From: Actinomycetota bacterium
GTDB lineage: Bacteria > Actinomycetota > Acidimicrobiia > Acidimicrobiales > RAAP-2
Length of the DNA stretch: 64,000 bases
NCBI GenBank assembly: GCA_021324045.1
Contig: JAJPJV010000035.1
Location: 1-64,000, forward strand
Direction of reading: 5' to 3'
Made by a program: the position numbers and the translations under genes. Under the pieces are notes generated by a model, which was given only the letters and a program-made list of their open reading frames with translations, searched no databases and was not told where the DNA came from. Of the stretch, positions 18,807 to 28,424 are shown piece after piece (within the stretch, counting starts at the first letter, position 1; every line of letters starts with the position of its first letter).

Positions 18807-19723
18807 CCCAACCGATCGAGCGCCTCCTGGCGTTGCTGCCAGCGACGCTCAACGCGCACGAACAGCTCCAGGTGCGCCCCTGGAGGGAGCTGGCGCCGCA
18901 CCGCGATGCCGACCGCTTTGAGTACCTCGCCTCCCTTCCCGATGACGATGGCCTTCTGGGAAGGTCGTTCGACCAGGATCTCGCAGCGAATGTAGGGCCA
19001 GTCCCACTCGGTGACCTCGCATGCGATGGCGTGGGGCAGTTCGTCCCGGGTCCGCGCGAGCAGCTGCTCACGGACCAGTTCCGCGACCCTGACGGCATCC
19101 GGCAGGTCGCTCAGCTGATCCGGCGGGTAATAGGGTGGACCAACCGGCAGGCGATCGATGATCGCCTCGATCAAGGCGTTCACTCCTTTGCCTGTCCGAG
19201 CCGAGACCGCGAAGTACTCCACGTCGTTCACCGGAATCTCGGAGCCCTGGCGCTCGACACGCGCGCGCTGAAGCTCTTGGAACGCCTCCGCTGCTTGCGC
19301 CAAGCGCTCCAGCACCTGCGGCGGGCGGACACGGTCGATCTTGTTGACGACGACGAACAACCCGCCTGGCCCACTACCCGGCGAGCGCGCCCGCAGGGCA
19401 TGGCCGAGCGCTGTGCGGTCGCCCGGGCCGATCGGCGAGGTCGCCTCGACCAGCGCGAGGACCACGTCGGCATCCGAAACGGAGCCCACCGCCCGTTCGT
19501 TCAAGCGCTCGCCGAGGCGGGTCTTCGGGCGATGCAGCCCCGGAGTATCAACGAAGATCGCTTGTGCCTCCGGCCGGTGCAGCACCCCCCGAACACCGAC
19601 ACGCGTGGTGTTCGGACGCGGGGAGGTGATGGTCACCTTCGACCCGACGATAGCGTTGACCAGCGTGGACTTGCCGACGTTCGGTCGACCCACGACGGCG
19701 ACGAAGCCGCTACGAAACGCCAT
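18800..19723 (-). CDS. era: GTPase Era
   Basis: An essential GTPase that binds 16S rRNA during small-subunit maturation. G1 is [10 protein letters not shown]3 is DTPGLHRP, G4 is NKID and G5 is SARTGKG. The C-terminal KH domain has [18 protein letters not shown]. About 307 residues is typical. The ATG at 19723 overlaps the stop of the CNNM gene (TGATG) with GGTGGG ahead of it, so translation is probably coupled. It converges with the DinG-like gene with a 7-base overlap. Confidence 0.97.
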   Translation of the reverse strand: MAFRSGFVAVVGRPNVGKSTLVNAIVGSKVTITSPRPNTTRVGVRGVLHRPEAQAIFVDTPGLHRPKTRLGERLNERAVGSVSDADVVLALVEATSPIGPGDRTALGHALRARSPGSGPGGLFVVVNKIDRVRPPQVLERLAQAAEAFQELQRARVERQGSEIPVNDVEYFAVSARTGKGVNALIEAIIDRLPVGPPYYPPDQLSDLPDAVRVAELVREQLLARTRDELPHAIACEVTEWDWPYIRCEILVERPSQKAIVIGKGGEVLKAVGIAVRRQLPPGAHLELFVRVERRWQQRQEALDRLGY

Positions 19724-21021
19724 CACCCACCTGGCGTCGAAGCCTCCGAAGGGCGTCGTTCGATGCGAATCCGTCCGATCCGTCGGCCCTGGACGCGTTC
19801 GGCGACCAGGCGGAAGCCGTTGACCTCCACGGCTTCGCCTTCTTCGGGAACGCGTCCGGCGAGATCGAGCATGAGGCCTCCGACGGTGTCCCAGGAACCC
19901 TCGGGCAGCTCAGCGCCGAGCAGCTCATCGGCCTCCCCCAGCGGAAGACGCCCTGCGACTAGCACGCTGCCGTCGGGGAGCTTTTCGAAGGGTGGCTCTT
20001 CGACGTCGAATTCGTCGACGATCTCACCGACCAGCTCCTCGATCAAGTCCTCCAATGTGACCAGACCGGCCGTCCCGCCGTATTCGTCAACAACAATGGA
20101 CATGTGGAATTTCTGCTCCTGCATCTCACGGAGAAGCCCCGCCAGGTGCTTGGTCTCGGGAACGAAGTGCGCTGCTCTCATGTGCAGCTCCACGGGATCT
20201 GCTCCCTTCCCAGCGTGCTCCGCCTCGATCAAGTCCTTGGCATAGGCGATGCCTATGATGTCATCGATGTTCGCCCGAAAGACCGGAACGCGGCTGTAGC
20301 CGGCGGCTAGGGCAACCTGTAAGGCTGCGGTCACCGTTGCGCTCGCCGGGACGGTGACCATGTCGGGGCGCGGGACCATCACCTCTCGCACCACCGCGTC
20401 GCCGAAATCGATGATCGAGTGGATGAACGCCCGTTCTTGCTGTTCGATCACCTCCTCGGCATGGGCAACGTCGGCCATGGCCAGTAACTCCGATTCAGTG
20501 ACCGCGCCCCGCTCCCACACCGTGTTGTCCCGTCCGCCGATCAACAGATTGGACAACCCAATGAGCAGGTTCGACAGCAACCGCACTGGCGGGAAGCCAA
20601 TCACTGCGGAAACCAGCGGCGCACTAAGCAAGGCTGCTCGCTCAGGATTCCGAACAGCCCAATTCTTCGGAACGGCTTCGAACAGCACGAACACGACGAC
20701 GACCTCGAACACCGTCGCAGCCAGGATCCCCAACGGACCAAGCAACCTCGAGGCCAGCAGGCCAACCAGGGTCGCAGAGACGAGCTGGCAGATCAGCACC
20801 AGCAGGATCACCGGGTTCAAGAAACGCTCCGGGTGCTCGACCAAACGGGCCAGTCGACGAGCACCTCTTCGGTGCTCGTCGAGCAGTGCCTGCGCCTTGA
20901 CCCGGCTCGTGCGCGTCAGGCTGGTCTCCGCGAGTGCCATGACCCCGGAGACCGCGAGCAAGGCAACAATGACCACGATCAAGACGGCATCGACCGGCTC
21001 GAAGCCGGTGGTGGCGCTCAC
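19723..21021 (-). CDS. CNNM/CorC-type membrane protein with CBS pair
   Basis: A 432-residue protein of the hemolysin-C/CorC (DUF21) family. The N-terminal DUF21 domain has three or four membrane segments (about 10-30, 65-90, 95-115, 130-150). A CBS-domain pair follows ([20 protein letters not shown], then [20 protein letters not shown]), then a C-terminal CorC_HlyC domain ([16 protein letters not shown]). The family is linked to magnesium and cobalt efflux or tolerance; the role here is inferred. The GTG start overlaps the ybeY stop (GTGA). The ybeY-CNNM-era order is conserved in actinobacteria. Confidence 0.93.
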   Translation of the reverse strand: MSATTGFEPVDAVLIVVIVALLAVSGVMALAETSLTRTSRVKAQALLDEHRRGARRLARLVEHPERFLNPVILLVLICQLVSATLVGLLASRLLGPLGILAATVFEVVVVFVLFEAVPKNWAVRNPERAALLSAPLVSAVIGFPPVRLLSNLLIGLSNLLIGGRDNTVWERGAVTESELLAMADVAHAEEVIEQQERAFIHSIIDFGDAVVREVMVPRPDMVTVPASATVTAALQVALAAGYSRVPVFRANIDDIIGIAYAKDLIEAEHAGKGADPVELHMRAAHFVPETKHLAGLLREMQEQKFHMSIVVDEYGGTAGLVTLEDLIEELVGEIVDEFDVEEPPFEKLPDGSVLVAGRLPLGEADELLGAELPEGSWDTVGGLMLDLAGRVPEEGEAVEVNGFRLVAERVQGRRIGRIRIERRPSEASTPGG

Positions 21022-21536
21022 TCGTGCACTCGATGAAATCGATCCAACATTTCTTGTTCGAGTTTCTCCATCTCCTCGGCCTCGTCTGCCCGCTCGTGGT
21101 CCATCCCAAGCAAGTGGAGCAGCCCGTGAACGATCAAGAGCGCGAGCTCGTCCGGGTAGCCGATCCCGTGCTCAGCGGCGTTGCGTGCGGCAACCGCTGG
21201 GCACACAACCACGTCGCCGAGGAGCAACGGTGGTCCCTCATCGGGGTCACCACCTGGACTCTGTGGACCGGGGCCGGTTCCGCCCATGTCCGGGGAACGG
21301 CCGGATTGGATCGGTTCGTCCTCGACGGGGAAGGCCAACACGTCAGTCGGACCGCTCCTGCCCAGGAACTGCTCGTTGAGGTTCGCGATCGACGCTTCGT
21401 CGACGAAGAGGAGCGAGACCTCCGCATCCCCACTCAGGCCACGCGCGTCGAGCACCGAACGGGCAAGCGCTGTCCAGCGTGAAAGGTCGACCGGATGATC
21501 GTTCTGCTCGTCTGCTGCGAAGACGTCAACTACCAT
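21018..21536 (-). CDS. ybeY: Endoribonuclease YbeY
   Basis: A zinc-dependent endoribonuclease of about 172 residues for rRNA processing. The hallmark HGLLHLLGMDHE holds the three zinc-binding His of HxxxHxxxxxH, with FLGRSGPTDVLAFP before it. A 15-residue Gly/Pro-rich insert (GGTGPGPQSPGGDP) lies between. ATG 21536 overlaps the phoH end. ATG 21566 is an alternative; neither has a clear ribosome-binding site. It is coupled downstream to the CNNM gene. Confidence 0.95.
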   Translation of the reverse strand: MVVDVFAADEQNDHPVDLSRWTALARSVLDARGLSGDAEVSLLFVDEASIANLNEQFLGRSGPTDVLAFPVEDEPIQSGRSPDMGGTGPGPQSPGGDPDEGPPLLLGDVVVCPAVAARNAAEHGIGYPDELALLIVHGLLHLLGMDHERADEAEEMEKLEQEMLDRFHRVHE

Positions 21537-22623
21537 CGTTGTGCGCACGTTCGGTTCGTTGCCCATGCGCCTGCATGTTCCCGGCTTCTCGAGCGCTCTC
21601 GTCACGCTGTGCCTGCCGCGCGTGCTCGGCGCGCTCGTAGGCGTCGACGATGTCGGCAACAATCTTGTGCCGCACGACGTCCCGACGCGTCAGCCTCACG
21701 AATGCCACGCCCTCGACCTCCGCGAGCACTTCGTCGAGGCCCACGAGCCCTGACCTTCCCCCGGGAACGTCGATCTGGGTGACGTCACCGGTGACGACGC
21801 ACTTTGACCCGAATCCGATCCGAGTGAGGAACATCTTCATTTGTTCGGGAGTGGTGTTCTGCGCTTCGTCGAGGATGATGAACGAAGAGTTCAGGGTTCG
21901 GCCACGCATGAATGCCAATGGTGCGACTTCGATGGTGCCCCGGTCGAGCAGTCGCTGCGCGCCTTCGGGATCGAGCAGATCGAACAAAGCGTCATAGAGC
22001 GGGCGCAGGTATGGATCGACCTTCGCCATCAAGTCACCTGGGAGAAAACCGAGCCGCTCCCCTGCCTCGACAGCCGGACGCGTGAGGATGATCCGGTTGA
22101 CCTGCCGAGACTGCAACGCCTGTAGCGCAAGCGCGACTGCGAGGTAGGACTTACCGGTCCCCGCAGGGCCGATGCCGAAGGTCACGACGTTATGGGCAAT
22201 GGCATCGGTGTATCGCTTCTGGCCTGCGGAGCGAGGACGGACGCTGCGACCGCTCGCTGAACGCAACACCTCGGTCGTGAGCACTTCTGAAGGCGACACG
22301 TCCTCGCGTACCATGTCGATCGTGCGCGCCACTTGTGCAGCGTCGAGCACCTGACCGGTCTGGAGGACCTGGACAAGCTCGTCGAACAAGCGGGCGACGC
22401 GTTCGGCCTCCTGGCCCTGAGCGGTGATCAGGTTCCCCTGCACGGCGATGTGGGTGCCGGGAAAGGCGCCCTCGATCACGCGCAACAGCTCGTCACGGTG
22501 CCCGAGCAGGCCGGCCATCAAGTGGTTGTGCGGCACGCGGGTTTCGACGTGCGCCCGAGGGGCTTGCCCTGATCGCTCATCCGCAAGCGAAGGGTTGCCC
22601 GTTTTGCTCCAGCTCGTGCTCAC
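21526..22623 (-). CDS. phoH: PhoH-like ATPase
   Basis: A 365-residue cytoplasmic ATPase of the PhoH/YbeZ family, commonly paired with YbeY in RNA metabolism. The P-loop is GIGPAGTGKSYLAV, followed by ILTRPAVEAGERLGFLPGDL, Walker B IILDEAQNTT and VVTGDVTQID. The GTG start at 22623 overlaps the stop of the HIT gene (GTGA). The C-terminal tail is charged and poorly conserved. Confidence 0.95.
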   Translation of the reverse strand: MSTSWSKTGNPSLADERSGQAPRAHVETRVPHNHLMAGLLGHRDELLRVIEGAFPGTHIAVQGNLITAQGQEAERVARLFDELVQVLQTGQVLDAAQVARTIDMVREDVSPSEVLTTEVLRSASGRSVRPRSAGQKRYTDAIAHNVVTFGIGPAGTGKSYLAVALALQALQSRQVNRIILTRPAVEAGERLGFLPGDLMAKVDPYLRPLYDALFDLLDPEGAQRLLDRGTIEVAPLAFMRGRTLNSSFIILDEAQNTTPEQMKMFLTRIGFGSKCVVTGDVTQIDVPGGRSGLVGLDEVLAEVEGVAFVRLTRRDVVRHKIVADIVDAYERAEHARQAQRDESAREAGNMQAHGQRTERAHNDGS

Positions 22624-22970
22624 CCGGGAGGCCAGCTCATCCGTCGGCCGCCGATGACGTGCAGGTGAAGGTGGCCAACCGAGTTCGAACTGTCAGCACC
22701 GACATTGAAGACGAGTCGGTACCCGCGCTCGGGGTCGGCGATCCCCTCCATCTCCGCCACCTCACGGGCAGCGATCAACATCGCCGCAAGGTCGTCAGCA
22801 TGCTCAGCGCCAATGCACGCCGCGTTCTCCACGTGCGTACGTGGCACCACCAAGACATGGACCGGAGCGACCGGCGCAATGTCCCGAAATGCCACGGTGC
22901 GCTCGGTCTCATGGACGATCTCGCCTGGCACGGTCCGCGCAATGATTCCGCAGAAGAGGCAGTCGGTCAT
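22620..22970 (-). CDS. HIT-family nucleotide hydrolase/transferase
   Basis: A 116-residue histidine-triad protein. CLFCGIIARTVPGEIVHE has a CxxC pair at the N-terminus, and the active site HLHLHVIGG lies near the end. The family usually hydrolyses purine nucleoside phosphoramidates and related nucleotides. The ATG follows AAAAGGAA. It overlaps phoH downstream and lies 11 bases after rsmE. Confidence 0.93.
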   Translation of the reverse strand: MTDCLFCGIIARTVPGEIVHETERTVAFRDIAPVAPVHVLVVPRTHVENAACIGAEHADDLAAMLIAAREVAEMEGIADPERGYRLVFNVGADSSNSVGHLHLHVIGGRRMSWPPG

Positions 22971-22981
22971 TTCCTTTTCCG

Positions 22982-23758
22982 CTACAGCCTACGGGCGTGT
23001 CGATCCGGTCCGCTCGATACGGGTGCCCGGGCCTCCTCGACGACCCCGGAGCGCAGTGCGGCAAGCAGCGCGCCGGCGGTGATCGCTGCGGTCTCCGCAC
23101 GCAGGACTGGAGTCCCAAGACGCACCCGAGGAAGACCCAGGTCCAGCTCCCGGGGGCTCCATCCTCCCTCAGGTCCCACCGCGACCGCCGGAAACGACAA
23201 GCTCGGAGCGACGCCATCGTGATGCGCGAGGGCAAGGGCCTCGGGGTAGCTCATGAGGTCCTCGAGCGTCGCCACACCCCGGATCTCTGGGAGCCAGACG
23301 CGGCGGCACTGCGCAGCGGCCTCTAGCGCGATCCGTCGCAGACGCTCGATGCGCTCGAACGCGCCAGAGCGCCACCGTGCGACGCAGCGGTCGGTTTCGA
23401 TCGGCACGATGACATCGATCCCCAGTTCGGTGAGCTTCTGAACGATCCATTCGGGTCGCGCCGCCTTGACGAGCGAGAAAGCGACGAGCAGGGTCGGCGT
23501 CGCCGGTTCCTCCATGCAGACCGAAGAGGTCCGCTCGAGCACGACCGCACCAGAACCCGGCGGTACTGCAACGATGCACTCCGCCCACGCCCCACGGCCA
23601 TCGGAAGCCACCACCCGCTCGCCCGCCCGCAAGCGAAGCACGCGCGCCAGGTGATGCACGTCCTTCGGACTGAGCACCGGGGACGCAGGATCCTCCACGA
23701 ACACTTGCGCAGCCGCCGCTGCCCGGGAAGCAAAGGACTCCTTGGACTGGGCCTCCAC
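22982..23758 (-). CDS. rsmE: 16S rRNA (uracil-1498-N3) methyltransferase
   Basis: A 258-residue SPOUT methyltransferase that methylates U1498 of 16S rRNA. It has an N-terminal PUA-like part (HHLARVLRLRAGERVV), the central KLTELGIDVIVPIETDR, and the SAM-binding knot AVGPEGGWSPREL with LGTPVLRAETAAI. The GTG start at 23758 has GAGGAG, which overlaps the dnaJ stop 6 bases upstream. Confidence 0.95.
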   Translation of the reverse strand: MEAQSKESFASRAAAAAQVFVEDPASPVLSPKDVHHLARVLRLRAGERVVASDGRGAWAECIVAVPPGSGAVVLERTSSVCMEEPATPTLLVAFSLVKAARPEWIVQKLTELGIDVIVPIETDRCVARWRSGAFERIERLRRIALEAAAQCRRVWLPEIRGVATLEDLMSYPEALALAHHDGVAPSLSFPAVAVGPEGGWSPRELDLGLPRVRLGTPVLRAETAAITAGALLAALRSGVVEEARAPVSSGPDRHARRL

Positions 23759-23764
23759 AGCTCC

Positions 23765-24898
23765 TCAGCCGAGCGCCGAGCGGATCCGCGAGAAGACCCC
23801 ACCGCCCGGAGCCTCCGGTGGAATTACCTCCTCGCCGCGCTCCGCGGCGAGCTCGAGGAGCAACTCCTCTTGGCGCGGGGAAAGGTCTGTGGGGGTGTCC
23901 ACGAGAACATGGACGAAGAGGTCCCCGCGGCCACGCCCACGGAGGTGAGGAACGCCGGCCCCTCTCAACCTGATGACGTGCCCGCCCTGGGTCCCAGCCT
24001 CGATCTGCACCGCCCTGGGCCCATCGAGGGTGTCCACCTCGACTTGGGTCCCCAACGCGGCCTGCGCCATTCCGATGTGCAGGGTCGTGTGCAGGTCGTC
24101 GCGGACCCGCTCGAAACGCTCGTCGGGGATCACCGAGAGATGGACGAAGAGCGACCCGTTCGGTCCGCCGCGTGGCCCAGCGGGGCCACGGTCTGCGAGC
24201 CGCAGCGTCGACCCGTCCTCGACCCCTGGAGGCACCTCGACGACGAAGGTCCGGTCCTCGAGGCGTCGACCCTCGCCGCGGCAGTCGGCACAAGGCGTCG
24301 GCGTCAGCTCTCCCAGACCCTGGCATCGGCTGCAGGCCACCGCGGTCACCATCTGGCCGAGCAGCGACTGGCGCACCCGACGGATCTCCCCGGTGCCCTG
24401 GCAATCCGGACAGCGCACCGGCTGGGTTCCCGGACGCGCCCCTGAGCCATGACAGGTCTCGCACCGCACGGGCAGGCGGATGGAGAGCTCCTTCTCGGCG
24501 CCGAAGACTGCCTCGGCGAACTCCAGCCGGAGACTGATCTCGGCGTCCGCGCCCCGAGCCGCGCCGTGCTGGCGGCCCCGGAACGAACCTCCGGTCATCG
24601 ACCCGAAGAAGGCCTCGAACAGGTCGCTCAATCCACCTTCGAAGTCGAAGGAGACGCCGCCACCGGCGGACCCGGACCCGAAGACACCCTCAGGACCGAA
24701 TCGGTCGTAGCGAGCACGGCGCTCAGGGTCGCGCAGGACCTCGTAGGCGAGGGACACCTCCTTGAACTTCGCCTCGGCTTCGGGATCGCCACCGTTGGCG
24801 TCGGGGTGCAGCTCTCGCGCCCGCCGCCGATAGGCGCGCTTGATCTCCTCATCCGTTGCGTCCGGGGAGACCCCGAGGAGCTCGTAGAAGTCCGTCAT
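23765..24898 (-). CDS. dnaJ: Chaperone protein DnaJ
   Basis: A 377-residue type I Hsp40 that delivers clients to DnaK. It has a J domain with the HPD tripeptide (YRRRARELHPDANGGDP), a G/F region (FGPEGVFGSGSAGGG) and four CxxCxGxG-type zinc repeats (CETCHGSGARPG, CPDCQGTG, CSRCQGLG, CADCRGEG). A C-terminal substrate domain follows. ATG 24898 is 4 bases after the hrcA stop, so the pair is coupled. A longer open frame upstream is antisense-like. Control by HrcA through the upstream CIRCE-like site is likely. Confidence 0.96.
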   Translation of the reverse strand: MTDFYELLGVSPDATDEEIKRAYRRRARELHPDANGGDPEAEAKFKEVSLAYEVLRDPERRARYDRFGPEGVFGSGSAGGGVSFDFEGGLSDLFEAFFGSMTGGSFRGRQHGAARGADAEISLRLEFAEAVFGAEKELSIRLPVRCETCHGSGARPGTQPVRCPDCQGTGEIRRVRQSLLGQMVTAVACSRCQGLGELTPTPCADCRGEGRRLEDRTFVVEVPPGVEDGSTLRLADRGPAGPRGGPNGSLFVHLSVIPDERFERVRDDLHTTLHIGMAQAALGTQVEVDTLDGPRAVQIEAGTQGGHVIRLRGAGVPHLRGRGRGDLFVHVLVDTPTDLSPRQEELLLELAAERGEEVIPPEAPGGGVFSRIRSALG

Positions 24899-24902
24899 CC
24901 GG

Positions 24903-26066
24903 TCAACGGCCATGTCGACGTCCTCGCATGCCATTGGTACCCGACCGGCTCCGGGGCCCGACGTCGGGCCGGCGCGTCCTGCGGTGCGCATCGTCTCCCG
25001 CCCTGCCGAAGACGCTGCCGATCCTACGACCCAGCCCCTCCCCGACCACATGCGCCGCTGCAAGGGCCTGGGGATAGTTCATCCGAGTCGGCCCGAGTAG
25101 GCCCACAGCCCCGCTCTCGTAGCCATCGACGGTAACGGGAGCGACCACCACCGCGCAGGACGCCAGCGGTTCGTAGCCGTGCTCTCTTCCAATGGCCACC
25201 GACAGCCCCCGGTCGAGCACTTCGCGAATGAGGTTGACGACGACGAGCTGCTGCTCGAGGATCCCGAGCACGGTCCGCACCGTCTGGACGGCATCGAAGG
25301 CTTCCGCCAGTCGCGAGGGCCCCCCGACGAAGACCTGGTCAGGCGTCGTGGAGGTTCGGATCTCGCGTGCCGCCATCGACGCCAGCTGCATGAGCGCGTC
25401 CGCTTTGGGGTCCCCGGTCCTTGCACCCGCGATGTCGAGCTCGGCAACGGGCCGACCCCGCCACAGGCGCTGGAGCTCTGCGGAGACCACCGCGAGCACG
25501 TCGTCGTCGAGATCTTCGGGAACCTCGAGCGTGCGCTTCTCGACCGCACCGTCGGAGAGCACGATGACGAGCAGGGCCAGGCGGGGCGCGAGCCCAACGA
25601 CCTGCGCCGAACGCACCGTTGCCTGGTCGTTCGTGGGGCCAACGACCACAGCCGCATACGAGGTGAGCTCCGACAACAGACCCGAAGTCCGTCTCATGAC
25701 GTCTTCGATCTCGCCGTGAACCTGCTCGAAGAAACGGCGGACCTGATATCGCTGAGCCGGGCCCAGTACGCCAGGCTCGGTCAGGTGGTCAACGAAGAAC
25801 CGGTAGCCGCGATCCGTGGGGATCCGTCCGGCGCTCGTATGGGGCTGGATGAGGTAGCCCTCTTCCTCGAGCCACGCCATGTCCGAGCGCACGGTCGCCG
25901 AGGAGACCTCCACGCCCGGCGCGCGGGCCACGTGCTCGGAACCAACCGGGGTAGCCGTGCCGATGTACTCGGCGACGACGGCTTGGAGCACGGCCGCGCG
26001 ACGTCCTTCCAGCTGATGGCTCCCTGCTGGTTCTCGTGCGACGCGACGATGTTGCGGCCTGGTCAT
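24903..26066 (-). CDS. hrcA: Heat-inducible transcription repressor HrcA
   Basis: A 387-residue repressor of class I heat-shock genes. The N-terminal winged HTH reads LQAVVAEYIGTATPVGSEHV and SATVRSDMAWLEEEGYL, followed by the signature QPHTSAGRIPTDRGYRFFVD. The C-terminal GAF-like domain ends at GPTRMNYPQALAAAHVVGEG. About 45 extra basic residues follow. ATG 26066 starts the conserved part. The CIRCE-like operator 31 bases upstream suggests that it represses its own gene and dnaJ. Confidence 0.95.
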   Translation of the reverse strand: MTRPQHRRVAREPAGSHQLEGRRAAVLQAVVAEYIGTATPVGSEHVARAPGVEVSSATVRSDMAWLEEEGYLIQPHTSAGRIPTDRGYRFFVDHLTEPGVLGPAQRYQVRRFFEQVHGEIEDVMRRTSGLLSELTSYAAVVVGPTNDQATVRSAQVVGLAPRLALLVIVLSDGAVEKRTLEVPEDLDDDVLAVVSAELQRLWRGRPVAELDIAGARTGDPKADALMQLASMAAREIRTSTTPDQVFVGGPSRLAEAFDAVQTVRTVLGILEQQLVVVNLIREVLDRGLSVAIGREHGYEPLASCAVVVAPVTVDGYESGAVGLLGPTRMNYPQALAAAHVVGEGLGRRIGSVFGRAGDDAHRRTRRPDVGPRSRSGTNGMRGRRHGR

Positions 26067-26096
26067 CGGTGCTTCCGCTTCGTCCGGTTCACCTTG

Positions 26097-26123
26097 CTGG
26101 CACTGGATTTTACCGAGTGCCAG
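26097..26123. promoter_or_regulatory. CIRCE-like HrcA operator
   Basis: CTGGCACTG, a 9-base spacer and GAGTGCCAG form an inverted repeat with the exact 9-9-9 geometry of CIRCE (TTAGCACTC-N9-GAGTGCTAA), between lepA and hrcA. A further half-site, GAGTGCCGG, lies at 26134-26142 as a direct repeat of the right arm. HrcA bound here would shut off hrcA-dnaJ. Confidence 0.82.
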
Positions 26124-26159
26124 CGACTTTACCGAGTGCCGGTGAGAGGCGCCGTGCAC

Positions 26160-27965
26160 TCAGCCATCCATGCGCAACGCGGCGATGAAGGCCTCTTGGG
26201 GGATCTCCACTCGGCCGATCCGCTTCATCCGCTTCTTCCCCTCCTTCTGGCGCTCGAGGAGCTTGCGCTTTCGCGTGACGTCACCGCCGTAGCACTTGGC
26301 GATGACGTCCTTGCGCTTCGCCTTCACCGTCTCACGGGCGATGATCCGACCCCCCACCGCGGCCTGGATCGGGACGTCAAAGAGCTGCCGAGGGATCAGC
26401 TCCCGAAGGCGTTCGGTCATGTGGCGCCCGAAGGTCTCCGCCGAGGAACGGTGGAGGATGGTCGAGAAGGCATCGACGGGTACATGGTTGATGAGCAGCT
26501 CGACCCGTACGAGTGCCGCCGGCGCGTAGCCGGCTGGTTCGTAGTCCAGGCTGGCATAGCCCTTGGTCCGGCTCTTCAACTGGTCGAAGAAGTCCACGAC
26601 GACCTCGGCAAGCGGAATCCGGTACACGAGCTCGAGTCGCTCGGGCGACAGGTACTCCATGCGCACCAACTCGCCGCGGCGGCTCTGGCAGAGCTCCATG
26701 ACGGTTCCGGTGTACTTCGAGGGGGTCAGGATCGTGGCCGTCAGTAGGGGCTCTTCGATGCGCTCGACGCGACTCAAGTCGGGGAGGTCGCTCGGGTTCT
26801 CGATGTCGCGGACCGTCCCGTCGGTCAAATACACGCGATAGGCGACCGACGGAGCGGTCGCGATGAGCGAGAGACCGAACTCCCGTTCGAGGCGCTCCCG
26901 GATGATCTCCATGTGCAGGAGCCCCAAGAAGCCGCAACGGAAGCCGAACCCGAGGGCCCGGGAGGACTCCGGCTCGAAGGTGAAGCTCGCGTCGTTGAGC
27001 TTGAGCCGGTCCAGCGCGTCACGGAGGGCTGGGAGCTCGTCGCCGTCGACGGGATACAGCCCGCAGAACACCATGGGCTTGGGATGGCGGTAGCCGGCCA
27101 GCGGGGTCGCAGCGGGGGCAGCGGCGTCGGTGACGGTCTCCCCGGACCGGGCTTCGCCAACGTCTTTGATCCCCGCGATGAGGTACCCCACCTCTCCCGG
27201 CCCCAGGGCCTCCACGGGACGCACCGCCGGAGTGCGGACACCGATCTCCTCCGCGTCGTGCACCGACCCCGCTTGCATAAAGCGCAGCCGCGCGCCGCTC
27301 CTCAGGGTGCCCTCCATGACCCGAACCGAGCTCACCACGCCGCGGTATTGGTCGTAGGACGAGTCGAAGATGAGGGCCCGAAGGGGGCGATCGGGGTCGC
27401 CGCTCGGAGGCGGGATCCGGTCGATGATCGCTCGCAGGAGGGCCTCGACCCCTTCACCGGTCTTGGCCGAGATCCGCAGGATCTCCTCCTTGGGCAGGCC
27501 GAGAACGGCCTCGATCTCGGCCGCGCACGCATCGGGGTCGGCGACGGGCAGATCGATCTTGTTCAAGGCGGCGACGATCGCAAGATCGTGCTCCATCGCT
27601 TGGTAGCAGTTAGCCAACGTCTGGGCCTGGATTCCCTGGGAGGCGTCCACGAGGAGCACTGCCCCCTCGCAGGCAGCGAGCGACCGGCTGACCTCATAAC
27701 CGAAGTCGACGTGCCCAGGGGTGTCGATGAGATGGAGGACGTAGCCGGCGTAGTGCACGCGCACGTTCTGCGCCTTGATGGTGATCCCTCGCTCCCGCTC
27801 GATGTCCATCGAATCGAGGAACTGCTCACGCATGTACCTCGGGTCGACCGCCCCGGTCAGCTCGAGGATGCGATCCGACAGCGTGGACTTGCCATGATCG
27901 ACATGGCTGATGATCGAGAAGTTCCGGATGCGGTCGGTGGGGATGGGTTCTGGGCGGTCGGGCAC
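26160..27965 (-). CDS. lepA: Elongation factor 4 (LepA)
   Basis: A translational GTPase of about 601 residues that acts on stalled or back-translocating ribosomes. G1 is SHVDHGKST, the switch II region is DTPGHVDF and G4 is NKIDLP. The C-terminal LepA-specific domain ends [21 protein letters not shown] chose the GTG at 27965 (followed by [15 protein letters not shown]) rather than the far-upstream TTG at 28010. It is divergent from rpsT. Confidence 0.96.
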   Translation of the reverse strand: MPDRPEPIPTDRIRNFSIISHVDHGKSTLSDRILELTGAVDPRYMREQFLDSMDIERERGITIKAQNVRVHYAGYVLHLIDTPGHVDFGYEVSRSLAACEGAVLLVDASQGIQAQTLANCYQAMEHDLAIVAALNKIDLPVADPDACAAEIEAVLGLPKEEILRISAKTGEGVEALLRAIIDRIPPPSGDPDRPLRALIFDSSYDQYRGVVSSVRVMEGTLRSGARLRFMQAGSVHDAEEIGVRTPAVRPVEALGPGEVGYLIAGIKDVGEARSGETVTDAAAPAATPLAGYRHPKPMVFCGLYPVDGDELPALRDALDRLKLNDASFTFEPESSRALGFGFRCGFLGLLHMEIIRERLEREFGLSLIATAPSVAYRVYLTDGTVRDIENPSDLPDLSRVERIEEPLLTATILTPSKYTGTVMELCQSRRGELVRMEYLSPERLELVYRIPLAEVVVDFFDQLKSRTKGYASLDYEPAGYAPAALVRVELLINHVPVDAFSTILHRSSAETFGRHMTERLRELIPRQLFDVPIQAAVGGRIIARETVKAKRKDVIAKCYGGDVTRKRKLLERQKEGKKRMKRIGRVEIPQEAFIAALRMDG

Positions 27966-28139
27966 GTCACGAGGATCGTACCGGTGCGACCCACGGGGCC
28001 CGGACCCCAAATGCAGCAGCGATCGCCCCGACGGTCACCCCTGGCGACCCTCCGTGGCGACGAGATGACCTCGGGGGCGACGTCGAGCGCAGCCTCGCCA
28101 GGACATCACGGCGCTCCGAACTGGTAGCCTGCTCCCGCC

Positions 28140-28424
28140 ATGGCCAATATCCGAAGCCAGATCAAGCGCAACCGGCAGAACGAGCGGCGCCGGCTTCGCA
28201 ACAAAGCCGTTCGTTCCGAGCTGAAGACGCGGAGCAAGACCGCGATCCTCGCCTCGGAGACTGGCGCTGAGAACTCTGCGGAGCTGCTCCGCCTGGCGGT
28301 CAAACGCATCGACAAGGCTGCAGCCAAGGGCATCATCCACAAGAACCAGGCTGCGAACCGCAAGTCACGCCTCATGCGCCGGGTGTTCGAGCTCGAGCGT
28401 GGGCTCGCCGAGGGGCACTCGTAG
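28140..28424 (+). CDS. rpsT: 30S ribosomal protein S20
   Basis: A 94-residue, very basic helical protein ([20 protein letters not shown], then [19 protein letters not shown]) that binds 16S rRNA early in assembly. It is on the plus strand and divergent from lepA. Its last 53 bases overlap the end of holA on the opposite strand, so the two transcripts must pair at their 3' ends. Confidence 0.97.
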   Translation: MANIRSQIKRNRQNERRRLRNKAVRSELKTRSKTAILASETGAENSAELLRLAVKRIDKAAAKGIIHKNQAANRKSRLMRRVFELERGLAEGHS

